16,981 nt of DNA, taken from the NCBI GenBank assembly GCA_002329285.1, contig DCTO01000114.1, positions 1 to 16,981 on the forward strand, given 5' to 3'. Position numbers and translations under genes: made by a program. Each line of letters starts with the position of its first letter. Positions within the stretch are counted from its first letter, which is position 1. Shown piece after piece: positions 1-8,070 of this stretch. The notes under the pieces were generated by a model. It saw only the letters and a list, made by a program, of their open reading frames with translations, made no database searches and was not told the DNA's origin. The DNA comes from Ruminococcaceae bacterium UBA1438 (GTDB lineage Bacteria; Bacillota; Clostridia; Oscillospirales; Acutalibacteraceae).

Positions 1-623
1 TTATCAACATGCATTCCGTTTAAGATTGCGCCCTTGATTGGATAATAAAACGCACACAATCTGCCGTAAGCATTTGCAATATCCGCAGCATCACCGCCGC
101 CGACTATTATTTTAACATAAAAAGAATAAATATGGAAGCCCCTAAAAAAAGTTATTATTGCGCTGTTTGCCGTTTCAAGCATATTTGTTACGAGCCCCAT
201 AATGCCGACGATGCCTTCCTTATCCCAAAGGGATTTAATATAATTTGTCTTCTTCTCTTTTTGAGGCTTGGGAGTCGGCTTTTCTTCATCCTCTGCATTT
301 TGCGCTTCAACATCTGTTTCAACTGGCTTAATCACAATTTCCGTATCGGTTTTCTCAACAGAAACTGATTCCGCTTCAACCTGTTTTTCAGGCTCTTTTT
401 TAGCCTCCGGAGCCTTTCTCTGTTCCTTAACTATTTCAGCATTTTCCTTTGGAAACAGAACAAAGGAAAGAATTTTCGTTAATTCAATATCCTTTTCAAT
501 CCAAAGAACTTTGATCTTTGTTGTCCATTTATTATCATAAATAATTGTGAAGGTGGCGGAAATTGAAAGGATTATTGTAATTAAGATTGCCAGAACGGCA
601 ACTATAATCAAAAACACCGTCAT
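1..623 (-). CDS. DUF2953 family membrane protein, partial (C-terminus beyond window)
   Basis: This frame is open from an ATG at 623 to the left edge, giving 207 residues with no stop codon, so the 3' end is missing. Residues 3-28 are a hydrophobic N-terminal membrane anchor beginning MTVFLIIVAVLAILI. Residues about 60-130 form a hydrophilic linker very rich in Lys, Glu, Val and Pro, which looks disordered. Residues 135-207 contain GGGDAADIANAYGRLC (175-190) followed by a YYPIKG segment, the pattern I associate with DUF2953 (B. subtilis YtfI-like). The ATG overlaps the scpB stop codon in an ATGA arrangement, so it is probably translationally coupled. In Bacillota this family often precedes gerW/ytfJ, which would lie just outside the window (inference). 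The function is not known; a role linked to the envelope or sporulation is possible. The reading frame is certain; the family assignment is by recognition. Confidence 0.82.
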   Translation of the reverse strand, partial: MTVFLIIVAVLAILITIILSISATFTIIYDNKWTTKIKVLWIEKDIELTKILSFVLFPKENAEIVKEQRKAPEAKKEPEKQVEAESVSVEKTDTEIVIKPVETDVEAQNAEDEEKPTPKPQKEKKTNYIKSLWDKEGIVGIMGLVTNMLETANSAIITFFRGFHIYSFYVKIIVGGGDAADIANAYGRLCAFYYPIKGAILNGMHVD

Positions 624-1249
624 ATCAAATCCTCACCTGTTTCTTCATCTGCCTCTGAAATATCCCCGTTTTGCTCTGAATTATCATCAAAAAGCGTTGT
701 TTGCCCGCTCTCCTTTGCAAGCTTTTCAACGTCCTCTATTTTCGGCAAATCAGGCAAATCATCAAGGCTGTTGAGAGAAAAGCATCTCAAAAATCTGTCC
801 GTAGTGCCGTAAACAAGCGGCCTGCCGGGCAAATCAAGCCTTCCCTTTTCCTCGATCAGACCTTTCTGAACAAGATTTGCAATTGAGCCGGAGCAATCAA
901 CACCCCTGATTTGCTCAATAAAGCTTTTTGTTACTGTTTTATTATAAGCAACAATTGCCAAAACCTCAAACGCAGCCTGGGAAAGAGGCGTGTTTTTCTT
1001 TATTTCAAGCAGCTTTCGCACATCATCCGCATATTCCTCGCGGGTGCAGAACTGGTATTTGCCGTCAATTCTGATAAGACGGATGCCGCTGTTTCTTTCA
1101 TCATATGTATCTGCAAGAGCGCCAAGCATTTTGGTGATGTTTTCAACATCAAGCTCCAAAACCTCTGCAAGCCTTGCAGCCTCAATAGGCTCGCCGGATG
1201 CAAACAGCATTGCTTCAAGCCTTGCGATAATATTATTCTCATTCTTCAA
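620..1249 (-). CDS. scpB: Segregation and condensation protein B (ScpB)
   Basis: ScpB is the kite subunit of the SMC-ScpAB condensin. It dimerises and binds the ScpA kleisin, helping to compact and separate newly replicated chromosomes in the cytoplasm. The 209-residue length fits the family. Two winged-helix domains are visible: an N-terminal one around RLEAMLFASGEPI (10-22) and a C-terminal one with the typical run LSQAAFEVLAIVAYNKTVTK, then EQIRGVDCSGSIANLVQKGL and LPGRPLVYGTT. The tail after about residue 170 is acidic. The start codon is TTG: no ATG lies before residue 14, which is already inside the first conserved helix, and GAGGTG sits 7 nt upstream. The gene overlaps the end of scpA by 11 bp and shares ATGA with the DUF2953 gene downstream. 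Confidence 0.96.
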   Translation of the reverse strand: MKNENNIIARLEAMLFASGEPIEAARLAEVLELDVENITKMLGALADTYDERNSGIRLIRIDGKYQFCTREEYADDVRKLLEIKKNTPLSQAAFEVLAIVAYNKTVTKSFIEQIRGVDCSGSIANLVQKGLIEEKGRLDLPGRPLVYGTTDRFLRCFSLNSLDDLPDLPKIEDVEKLAKESGQTTLFDDNSEQNGDISEADEETGEDLI

Positions 1250-1961
1250 TGCTGTTCACCTCATCAATCAATTCAACATCGGGATTATCAATTGAGCCCT
1301 CAATTGAAATCTTTTTTGTTTTTGCAAGCTCTAAAACCGCAAGAAAGGTTGCAACCAAATCACTTTTTGATTGCGCGTCCGAAAATAAATCCAGAAATCG
1401 TGTTTTCTTTTTTGTGTTCAATTTGCGCATTACAGTTGTTATTTTGCTTGCAACATTAACAAATTTGCGGGCAACAATGCCCTTAAAAGATTCAAGGGGC
1501 GGCGGCAACTTTCTTTGTGCCTTGCCTGCAGCGGCAATATAGGCATTTAGAAGCTCCTCACCCTCATGAAAGCGTTCATAATCATAATTGATATAACCGG
1601 GCTGGGGTTCGCGCACAAAGCGATTAAAGCCGTCTGTCTGATGGCTTAATTTCTCCGCCATTTCCTTGCAAGCCTGATATTCAATAAGCTCGCCCGTGAG
1701 CTCTTTTTTTAGCTTTTCAGCCTCCTCATGGCGAGGAAGGAGCGAAACCGTTTTAATATAAATCAGCCTTGCGGCCATTTCAAGAAAATCGCCTGCAACC
1801 TCAAAATCCGCGTCTTCCATTTGGCGGACATAATCAAGATACTGATTAACAAGCTCCGCAATCGGAATATCATTAATATTCAGTTTATGCTTACTTATGA
1901 GGTGAAGGAGAAGATCCATAGGGCCCTCAAACACCTCTAATTTATAATTTATTTGTTCCAT
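1239..1961 (-). CDS. scpA: Segregation and condensation protein A (ScpA, kleisin)
   Basis: ScpA bridges the two SMC ATPase heads and carries the ScpB dimer, forming the bacterial condensin ring. At 240 residues it matches the usual length. The N-terminus has the hallmark KLEVFEGPMDLLLHLI (8-23) followed by INDIPIAELVNQYLDYV. The helix with DFLEMAARLIYIKTVSLLP is the SMC neck-binding part. The C-terminal winged helix includes VATFLAVLELAKTKKISI. The ATG at 1961 starts just before the conserved motif. Its ribosome binding site is weak, and the gene lies only 6 bp after the M50 protease gene, so translational coupling to that gene is likely. It overlaps scpB by 11 bp. Confidence 0.97.
   Translation of the reverse strand: MEQINYKLEVFEGPMDLLLHLISKHKLNINDIPIAELVNQYLDYVRQMEDADFEVAGDFLEMAARLIYIKTVSLLPRHEEAEKLKKELTGELIEYQACKEMAEKLSHQTDGFNRFVREPQPGYINYDYERFHEGEELLNAYIAAAGKAQRKLPPPLESFKGIVARKFVNVASKITTVMRKLNTKKKTRFLDLFSDAQSKSDLVATFLAVLELAKTKKISIEGSIDNPDVELIDEVNSIEE
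1257..1262 (-). promoter_or_regulatory. Ribosome binding site deciding the TTG start of scpB
   Basis: GAGGTG on the minus strand lies 7 nt before the TTG at 1249, inside the end of scpA. It supports TTG initiation, since the next ATG is far inside the conserved domain. Confidence 0.6.
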
Positions 1962-1967
1962 ATAATC

Positions 1968-2642
1968 TTATAATCCGAAAATAAGTTTAGGTATAAAAAG
2001 CACAATCTTCATCAAAAGATTTGTTAACAAAGAAATTGGAGTGCTTAAAAAGCCAAAGAATAAAAGCAGCAAAAGTGCAATCATAATATAGCGCTCATAT
2101 CTGTAATAAAGCTCATAAGCTTTGCCTTTAAGGACAACGCCGAGAATTCGTGAGCCGTCCAACGGAGGGATAGGAAGAAGGTTGAAAACGGCAAGCATAG
2201 CGTTAATCTCCGCCGCAAAATAGAAAAACAAACCAATATAGTCAATCGCAGCGAAATCGGTTTTAGCAGAAATAAAAGCAAAAAGGCCATATAGGAAGCC
2301 AAATATAAACGCCATTGCAACATTTGCAAGAGGCCCTGCAAAAGCCGTGAGCGCCATTCCCTTTTTAAAATTCTTGAAATTTCTGGGATTAATAGGCACA
2401 GGCTGTGCATAACCTATTCCGAAAAGGAAAATCATTACCGTTCCGATGGGGTTCAAGTGAGCAAGCGGATTTAATGTTAATCTGCCAAGATTTTTTGCAG
2501 TGTTATCCCCCATTTTATATGCGGCGTATCCGTGAGCAAATTCATGAACCGGAAGGCAAAGAAAAACAACGAACGCCCTTGATAAAATCATAAGTATCGC
2601 CAAGGGGGCATTGCCTGACCTTATTATGCTGAATAATGACAT
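1968..2642 (-). CDS. Site-2-protease-like membrane metalloprotease (M50 family)
   Basis: This is an integral membrane zinc protease of the rhomboid-unrelated M50/S2P group. Seen in the sequence: HEFAH (33-37, the HExxH zinc motif), AGPLAN (102-107), and NLLPIPPLDGSRI (154-166), whose Asp supplies the third zinc ligand. It has about five to six hydrophobic segments over 224 residues and no PDZ domain. It therefore resembles the short YwhC/YdgN-type S2P homologues rather than RseP or SpoIVFB. Its substrate is unknown. The start ATG has AGGTG 5 nt upstream. It lies between prmC and scpA, a frequent arrangement in Clostridia that suggests co-transcription rather than a shared pathway. Confidence 0.92.
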   Translation of the reverse strand: MSLFSIIRSGNAPLAILMILSRAFVVFLCLPVHEFAHGYAAYKMGDNTAKNLGRLTLNPLAHLNPIGTVMIFLFGIGYAQPVPINPRNFKNFKKGMALTAFAGPLANVAMAFIFGFLYGLFAFISAKTDFAAIDYIGLFFYFAAEINAMLAVFNLLPIPPLDGSRILGVVLKGKAYELYYRYERYIMIALLLLLFFGFLSTPISLLTNLLMKIVLFIPKLIFGL

Positions 2643-2656
2643 AAAAACACCTGACT

Positions 2657-3487
2657 TTATTTTGCTTTGACAATTCTGTCATTGCCGTAAATATCTTTAA
2701 TAATCTCAACATCAGAAAAGCCTGAAGATACCAGCATTTCAGATACGCTCTCTCCCTGCTCATTTCCGATTTCTAAAATCAAAACGCCGTTTTGATTAAG
2801 GTGATTGGAAAAGTTTTTAATTATCGCCCTGTAAAAATCAAGGCCGTCGACACCACCATCAAGAGCTATAATCGGCTCTTTTTGCACCTCTGTCTGCAGA
2901 GAACGAATCTCGTCACTCCTAATATAAGGCGGATTAGAAACTATCACATCTGCTTTCTTAAAAGAATCAATAAATTCTTCAGGTTTGAAGATATCGCCTT
3001 TAATCGAACAAGCATTTGGAGCAAGAATAATATTTTCCTCCAAATATTTAAATGCATTCTTGCTTTTTTCAACACAATAAACCGCTGAATCCGGCAGAGC
3101 TTTTGCAATACTGATTCCGATACACCCACTGCCCGAGCAAAGATCATAAACAACGGGCGTTGAAAACTTTTTGGCTTCTTTTATTGCAAGCTCAACAAGC
3201 TCCTCCGTTTCCGGGCGAGGAATCAAAACTCCCCTGCCAACGAAAAATTCACTTTCATAAAAATCCCATTTGCCGATAACATATTGGAGCGGCTCTCCGC
3301 CGGCAAGCAGAGAAAGCTTTTCATCAAGCAAATCAAAGGAAAAGGCTTCGCTTTTCTTCTGCTCAAACTGACTGTTGCGAACACCTGCCAGAGAGCAGAC
3401 CAGACAGAGCGCTTTAAACTCCGCTTCATCAGCACTTTTTGTTTTCAGAAAAGCAAGGGAATAATCAAACGCTTCTTTTAAAATCAT
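2657..3487 (-). CDS. prmC: Peptide chain release factor N5-glutamine methyltransferase (PrmC)
   Basis: PrmC uses S-adenosylmethionine to methylate the glutamine of the GGQ motif in release factors RF1 and RF2, raising the efficiency of translation termination. The 276-residue protein has an N-terminal helical release-factor-binding domain (about 1-75, with GGEPLQYVIG at 63-72). It continues with LIPRPETEELVE (88-99), the SAM-binding motif I YDLCSGSGCIGISIA (114-128) and the catalytic NPPY (185-188). The ATG at 3487 overlaps the DUF1385 stop as ATGA, implying coupling. Unlike in many genomes, prfA is not its neighbour here; the next gene is the M50 protease after a 14-bp gap. Confidence 0.96.
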   Translation of the reverse strand: MILKEAFDYSLAFLKTKSADEAEFKALCLVCSLAGVRNSQFEQKKSEAFSFDLLDEKLSLLAGGEPLQYVIGKWDFYESEFFVGRGVLIPRPETEELVELAIKEAKKFSTPVVYDLCSGSGCIGISIAKALPDSAVYCVEKSKNAFKYLEENIILAPNACSIKGDIFKPEEFIDSFKKADVIVSNPPYIRSDEIRSLQTEVQKEPIIALDGGVDGLDFYRAIIKNFSNHLNQNGVLILEIGNEQGESVSEMLVSSGFSDVEIIKDIYGNDRIVKAK

Positions 3488-4452
3488 TTGATTTCATCAT
3501 CCTCCGGATTTTCCGTAATAACAGCCTGAATTGCGGCAATGCCAACCTCAATTATATCATCGGTGGGCTCCTTTGTTGTCAGCCTCTGCATCCAGAGCCC
3601 CGGAGCGGAAAGAATTTTTACAAAAGCATTATCATGCCTTCCGGCATACTTGATAAACTCATAGCCGATTCCCATAATAATCGGCAGAAAAAGGAGTTTT
3701 AACAGCATCCAGAGAACTCTTATCTGCGCAATTGACGGAAAAAGCTTTGAAACAATCGTGTAAATAACAATGCTGAAAATCAGCATAACAAATATAAAAG
3801 ATGTTCCGCATCTCGGATGAAAGCGGCAGCATTCCCTTACATTTTCAACTGTAAGCTCCTTGCCGGCTTCATAGCACGCAATTGATTTATGCTCGGCACC
3901 ATGATACATAAACACGCGCCTTATATCCTCCATACGGCTTACAAGCGCAATATAAACAACAAAAATTGCAATTTTGAGCACGCCCTCAATAAGCCCCTGA
4001 TAATTTGATAAATCAGCGGAAGTCCATGCATTGAGCCTGTTAAACACAAGCACCGGAAAATACATAAAAAGCGCAAACGCCAGCGCAACACCGAGCACCG
4101 AGCCGATGGCAGTTACAATGCCCATAAGCTTATCGCCGAATTTATTATCAAGCCATCTTTCAAACTTGCTCATATTTGCCTCATCATAATCCTCCATACC
4201 CGAAACCTCGGCAGAGAACATAAGAGTGCGATAGCCCATAATCATAGACTCAACAAAATTGACCATTCCCCTAATAAGAGGAAGACCGAAAAACTTATAT
4301 TTATCCCTTATATGCTTAACCTCATGATAATCAATCCTGATTTCCTTATCCGGCTGCCTGATTGCAGTTGCCATTCCCTTTGGCCCCTGCATCATAACGC
4401 CCTCGATGAGAGCCTGCCCGCCAACAGAGGTTTTATGCGTTTTTTTACTCAT
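3484..4452 (-). CDS. DUF1385 family membrane protein (YqhQ-like)
   Basis: This is a conserved Bacillota protein of unknown biochemical function (B. subtilis YqhQ family). Recognisable motifs are GGQALIEGVMMQGP (11-24), YHGAEHKSIACYEA (183-196), HPRCGTSF (212-219) and LWMQRLTTKEP (286-296). Hydrophobic segments lie at about 112-137, 157-172, 218-236 and 244-266. The His/Glu/Cys clusters next to membrane segments suggest metal binding, but this is inference. The ATG lies 5 bp after the kinase stop, with AAAGG as ribosome binding site inside the kinase gene. It overlaps prmC by 4 bp; DUF1385 next to prmC is a common pairing. The 322-residue length is normal for the family. Confidence 0.92.
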   Translation of the reverse strand: MSKKTHKTSVGGQALIEGVMMQGPKGMATAIRQPDKEIRIDYHEVKHIRDKYKFFGLPLIRGMVNFVESMIMGYRTLMFSAEVSGMEDYDEANMSKFERWLDNKFGDKLMGIVTAIGSVLGVALAFALFMYFPVLVFNRLNAWTSADLSNYQGLIEGVLKIAIFVVYIALVSRMEDIRRVFMYHGAEHKSIACYEAGKELTVENVRECCRFHPRCGTSFIFVMLIFSIVIYTIVSKLFPSIAQIRVLWMLLKLLFLPIIMGIGYEFIKYAGRHDNAFVKILSAPGLWMQRLTTKEPTDDIIEVGIAAIQAVITENPEDDEIK

Positions 4453-4457
4453 TATTA

Positions 4458-5990
4458 TTAACCTTTCAGCTTTATATCCTCATCAGTTACTTCGTTATTT
4501 GAAGCACCGGAATTGTCAATTTCAGATTTTGTTGGGGCGCTTTCAACAGGGAGATAAATAGTTACCAAAGTACCCCTGCCCTCAACACTGTTAATATCAA
4601 GCTTACCGTTATGGAGATTAACAATCTCATTGGTAACGGCAAGGCCGATTCCGGAGCCTCTGACGGAGACGTTTGCTTTATAGAATTTCTCCATAACATG
4701 GGGCAAATCCTCTTTGGAAATACCGCATCCCTGATCAGCAATTGAAATCTTTACGGCATCACCGCCGTTAAGCTTTGCAAATTCTGCTTTAACAAATATC
4801 TTTGACGGCGCTCTTGAATATTTCAAAGCGTTATCAAGAATATTCATGAACACCTGCTTAAGTCTGTTTGGATCAGCATCTGCAGGCGCAGCAAATTCAG
4901 GAATGCTATACTTAACCTCAATGCCCTCACGCATTGCCCTTTCACGGAATGTGAACACAGTTTCATCAAGCTCTGCAAAAATATCGGTTTTCTGAAGCTT
5001 AAGATTCATTCTGCCGCTCTGAAGTCTGCTGAAATCAAGCAGTTCCTCAACAAAGCCTTCAAGACGACCGGCTTCCTTAACGATAACCTGTAAGCCCTTA
5101 TTAGTAAGCTCGTCCATTTCTTCTTCGCGGTTATAATAGAGCGTTTCGCCCCAGCCTTTTATTGAAGTGAGCGGAGTTCTCAACTCATGAGAAATTGTTG
5201 AAATGAAATCATTTTTCATCTTATCGGCTGCGGAAATATCCGATGCCATCGAGTTGATTGAATCACACAAATCGCCGATTTCATCATCATATTTTCTTTC
5301 GATTCTGACATCAAATTTGCCGTTTGATATCTCTTTTGTGATATCCGTTATCTCACGAACAGGAATAATAATTGAGCGTATAAAAAACAAATTTGAAAAA
5401 ATGATGATAAAAAGAATTCCAATTAAAATCAAAAATATCAGAAAGACGATTACTGCAATTTGATAATCAACCTTTTCAATCGTTGCCATAACTCTGACAG
5501 CACCGACTTTCGTTCCGTTTGAATCGCAGATGACTCTTGACACAGCCATTATTTTTTCGCCGTGATTATATATCTTGCCAATATATTTTCCGGTTCCGGC
5601 AGAGCTGTTAATTGCCTCTGAATAATCCGGCATTTCACATTTATCAATAATGAAGCCGTTAGAAGAAGCAAGCACATTTCCTTGATCATCAACAACCCAG
5701 ATTGTGGTTTTATCCTTATAAACATAACTATCAATAAAATCGGGAGCGGATGCGGCAAGCGCTGTGCCGGAATCAAGATTTGAAGAAAAATAGCTTACTG
5801 CATTTGAAGATGCACCGCTATACAAAATATTTTCAACAGAATTATAATAATAGTTTTTTATTGAAAAGCATGCAAAAACAAAGGCTGCAATTAATATAAC
5901 CACAACAAAGCCGATAATATTAATTGCCCAGCGCCTTGTTAAGCCCTCAAGCCTAATGTTTTTCAATTTTTCAACAAGCTTCTCTTTCAT
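4458..5990 (-). CDS. Sensor histidine kinase (HAMP, HisKA, HATPase_c)
   Basis: This membrane sensor kinase is partnered with the response regulator directly upstream. It has 510 residues: TM1 at about 24-44, an extracellular sensing domain 45-177 (dCache/PAS-like size, with WVVDDQGNVLASSNG at 98-112), TM2 at about 178-204, then HAMP at about 205-257. HisKA contains the phospho-acceptor His268 in ISHELRTPLTSIKGW. HATPase_c carries the N box NILDNALKYS (383-392), DQGCGIS (419-425), KFYK and GSGIGLAV (445-452). An acidic, Ser/Asn-rich tail of about 30 residues follows. The start is taken as the ATG at 5990, with GGAAG upstream; a TTG immediately before it would add one residue. The signal is not evident. 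It lies 36 bp after the regulator gene and 5 bp before DUF1385. Confidence 0.96.
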   Translation of the reverse strand: MKEKLVEKLKNIRLEGLTRRWAINIIGFVVVILIAAFVFACFSIKNYYYNSVENILYSGASSNAVSYFSSNLDSGTALAASAPDFIDSYVYKDKTTIWVVDDQGNVLASSNGFIIDKCEMPDYSEAINSSAGTGKYIGKIYNHGEKIMAVSRVICDSNGTKVGAVRVMATIEKVDYQIAVIVFLIFLILIGILFIIIFSNLFFIRSIIIPVREITDITKEISNGKFDVRIERKYDDEIGDLCDSINSMASDISAADKMKNDFISTISHELRTPLTSIKGWGETLYYNREEEMDELTNKGLQVIVKEAGRLEGFVEELLDFSRLQSGRMNLKLQKTDIFAELDETVFTFRERAMREGIEVKYSIPEFAAPADADPNRLKQVFMNILDNALKYSRAPSKIFVKAEFAKLNGGDAVKISIADQGCGISKEDLPHVMEKFYKANVSVRGSGIGLAVTNEIVNLHNGKLDINSVEGRGTLVTIYLPVESAPTKSEIDNSGASNNEVTDEDIKLKG

Positions 5991-6026
5991 CAACGATACT
6001 TCCGTGAAAACTATTGATTTAATTAT

Positions 6027-6737
6027 TTATGAATTGCTAACCCACTTATATCCAAGGCCCCAAATTGTTATAAGCCTTGTTGGCGAGGAAGGGTTATCCT
6101 CAACCTTCATGCGCAATCTGCGAATGTTAACATCAACAATTTTTTCATCGCCGAAATAATTGCTGCCCCAAACCTGCTTTAAAATATCGGTTCTGCTCAA
6201 AGCAGCGTTGGGATTTTTAAAGAAATATTCAATAATCTGAAATTCAACCTGCGTTAACTCAATAAGTGTTGATGATTTAGAAAGTGTGCGATTTCTGAGA
6301 TTAAGTTCAAATTCATCAAGAACAATTGATTCGCCCGGGTAATCTGTTTTTCTAAATCCTCTTGTCATCTCAACGCGACGATAAACAGCATCAACGCGCG
6401 CCATAAGCTCGCTTGGAGAAAACGGCTTTGTTACGTAATCATCAGCGCCGAATAAAAACCCCTGAACCTTATCCATTTCCTGGGTTTTAGCGGAAAGCAT
6501 AATAATTCCCAAATCGGAGGATTTCTTTCTGAGCTCCTTGCAAACCGTTAAGCCGTCAATTTCAGGCATCATAATATCAAGAATTGCAACATCAAAGCTG
6601 TTCTCATCCTCAGAAAAGATTTTAAGAGCCTCTGCGCCGTTTTCTGCCTGTTCAACCTCATAACCGCTTCTTGTTAAATTAATGACAATAAACTCGCGGA
6701 TGGATTCCTCATCCTCAGCAACAAGTACCTTTTTCAT
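6027..6737 (-). CDS. OmpR/PhoB-family DNA-binding response regulator
   Basis: This cytoplasmic regulator is presumably phosphorylated by the adjacent kinase. The receiver domain (1-115) has the acidic pair E8/D9, phospho-acceptor D54 in VAILDIMMPEIDG, Ser82 in LSAKT, and K104 in DDYVTKPFSPSE. The C-terminal winged-helix domain (about 135-236) has ELTQVEFQIIEYFFKNP, SRTDILKQVWG, and a recognition helix around VDVNIRRLRMKVE, ending in ITIWGLGYKW. The ATG at 6737 is preferred over the one at 6740 because AAGGAG is then 7 nt away rather than 4. The gene follows the lipoprotein gene by about 12-15 bp, so the lipoprotein and the two-component system are almost certainly co-transcribed. Targets are unknown; autoregulation of the upstream promoter is plausible. 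Confidence 0.96.
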   Translation of the reverse strand: MKKVLVAEDEESIREFIVINLTRSGYEVEQAENGAEALKIFSEDENSFDVAILDIMMPEIDGLTVCKELRKKSSDLGIIMLSAKTQEMDKVQGFLFGADDYVTKPFSPSELMARVDAVYRRVEMTRGFRKTDYPGESIVLDEFELNLRNRTLSKSSTLIELTQVEFQIIEYFFKNPNAALSRTDILKQVWGSNYFGDEKIVDVNIRRLRMKVEDNPSSPTRLITIWGLGYKWVSNS

Positions 6738-6752
6738 CATCTTACTCCTTTA

Positions 6753-8051
6753 TTAATCAAGAGATTTAATCATTTCTTTAATTTCATCTATTGTTAAATT
6801 ATTCTTATCTGAATCGCCTAAAACAGCAATATAACTGTAACCGGCATTACTCATAACCTCATTATTGCTTTCTTCAGCGCTTAAATCAGTTTTAGCGGTT
6901 GACATTATTTTGAATATCAAATTGCCATCTGCATCATTAAACGTTAATTCGTTATCGGAAGGCACAATCTCAATGGTTTTGAGCATTTCCTCCGGCATAA
7001 CAAGCTGATAGCCTGAATTCTCTGAAACAATACTGTAACAATAATGATGCAAAACCGAGCCCTCATATCTGCACCAATCAACAGCATAGACATCATCATG
7101 TCCGAAATCGTATTCCGCATCAATTGGAACCTCAATAAGCCCATCACCGTTTATATCGCAGGAAACCACCTTTGCTTTACGGGTGGTTTTTTTGGTTACG
7201 CCCGTGTCATAACTGTAAAACGGAGAAACAACAGTGTTATAATAATCAGACCACATAATTATTTCTGTTAACATCTGAGTTCCGTTTGATTTAACTGCAT
7301 CTGCAAAAACAAAAACTCTGCCATCCTGAACATCGCTTTTGATGCTTTTATAAGAACTTATATGCCCGTCCAACTTTGTTTTACCAAGCATTTCCCTGCC
7401 GTTTTGATATGAATATAGCGTTGCAGAAGCAGAAACCGAATCACCTGAATCAATTGTAAAGGCAAGAACGTTATTAACGCCCGAGCTTTTAAGATCAACC
7501 GTGATATAATAATTAATCGTTAAGCTGTTGTCTATTTCGGTTAATTCATAGCCGCTTCCAACTGTTCCCTTTTGTGTATAAACGGAAAACAAATGGCTGC
7601 TTGAGTTTTTAATAACATCCCAAAGAACGATAAGCTCCGGCAAACCGTCTCCGGTTAAATCAGAAAAATCAATTGAATAAACCTCGGGATACTCAGTTGT
7701 CAGATTAAATATAACCTGCCAATCTTTTTTTTCGCCGGTTTTATCAATCACCGCCATATTAATTAAGCCAAGATCTTTTGCGGCCTCGTAAAAAACAATG
7801 GCCTCCTCCTCGCCGTCATTATCAACATCATAAAAAATATAAGCAGATGTATATTCTCCGTAAGAAGGCGATTTTAAAGAATAGCCATCATTAGTGTAAG
7901 CAGAAAGCGCATTCTGAATTGCGGCATCGTTCCCTTGCGGAGAAACAGGAGAAATCAATTCATCAACAGAGCTTGCAAGCCTGAAAGAGGAGCACCCGCT
8001 GAACAGCAGGAAAGCAAGCAGAATTGAAACAACAATTTTCAGTTTTTTCAA
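6753..8051 (-). CDS. VCBS/FG-GAP-like repeat lipoprotein of unknown function
   Basis: This is a predicted surface lipoprotein of 432 residues. A short signal peptide ends in the lipobox LFSG-C (Cys20), so the mature protein should be anchored to the outer face of the membrane. Three Asp-rich calcium-binding-type loops are spaced along it: DVDNDGEEEAIV (75-86), DLTGDGLPELIV (131-142) and DINGDGLIEVPI (299-310). Each is followed by a hydrophobic strand, as in FG-GAP/VCBS beta-propeller repeats, and a weaker DADGNLIF lies at 373-380. No enzyme motif is seen. It starts at TTG, with GAGGTG 5 nt upstream and no nearby ATG. It is the first gene of the unit that encodes the regulator and kinase, so it may be an accessory sensor or ligand-binding partner of the kinase (inference). 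Confidence 0.85.
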   Translation of the reverse strand: MKKLKIVVSILLAFLLFSGCSSFRLASSVDELISPVSPQGNDAAIQNALSAYTNDGYSLKSPSYGEYTSAYIFYDVDNDGEEEAIVFYEAAKDLGLINMAVIDKTGEKKDWQVIFNLTTEYPEVYSIDFSDLTGDGLPELIVLWDVIKNSSSHLFSVYTQKGTVGSGYELTEIDNSLTINYYITVDLKSSGVNNVLAFTIDSGDSVSASATLYSYQNGREMLGKTKLDGHISSYKSIKSDVQDGRVFVFADAVKSNGTQMLTEIIMWSDYYNTVVSPFYSYDTGVTKKTTRKAKVVSCDINGDGLIEVPIDAEYDFGHDDVYAVDWCRYEGSVLHHYCYSIVSENSGYQLVMPEEMLKTIEIVPSDNELTFNDADGNLIFKIMSTAKTDLSAEESNNEVMSNAGYSYIAVLGDSDKNNLTIDEIKEMIKSLD

Positions 8052-8056
8052 TGCAG

Positions 8057-8062
8057 CACCTC
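8057..8062 (-). promoter_or_regulatory. Ribosome binding site deciding the TTG start of the VCBS lipoprotein
   Basis: GAGGTG on the minus strand lies 5 nt before the TTG at 8051. That TTG begins a textbook signal peptide (MKKLKIVV), so initiation there is well supported. Confidence 0.6.
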
Positions 8063-8070
8063 ACAAAATC

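Noticed and set aside
132..540. Two plus-strand frames (132-368 and 268-540) near the left edge
   Set aside because: The minus strand has an uninterrupted frame through 1-623, with a start that overlaps the scpB stop and a DUF2953-like end. The plus-strand frames are its antisense shadows.
911..1459. Plus-strand open frame of 182 codons opposite scpB/scpA
   Set aside because: It lies fully antisense to two well-recognised genes, has no recognisable protein pattern and no good ribosome binding site. It is a shadow of the biased codon use of the real genes.
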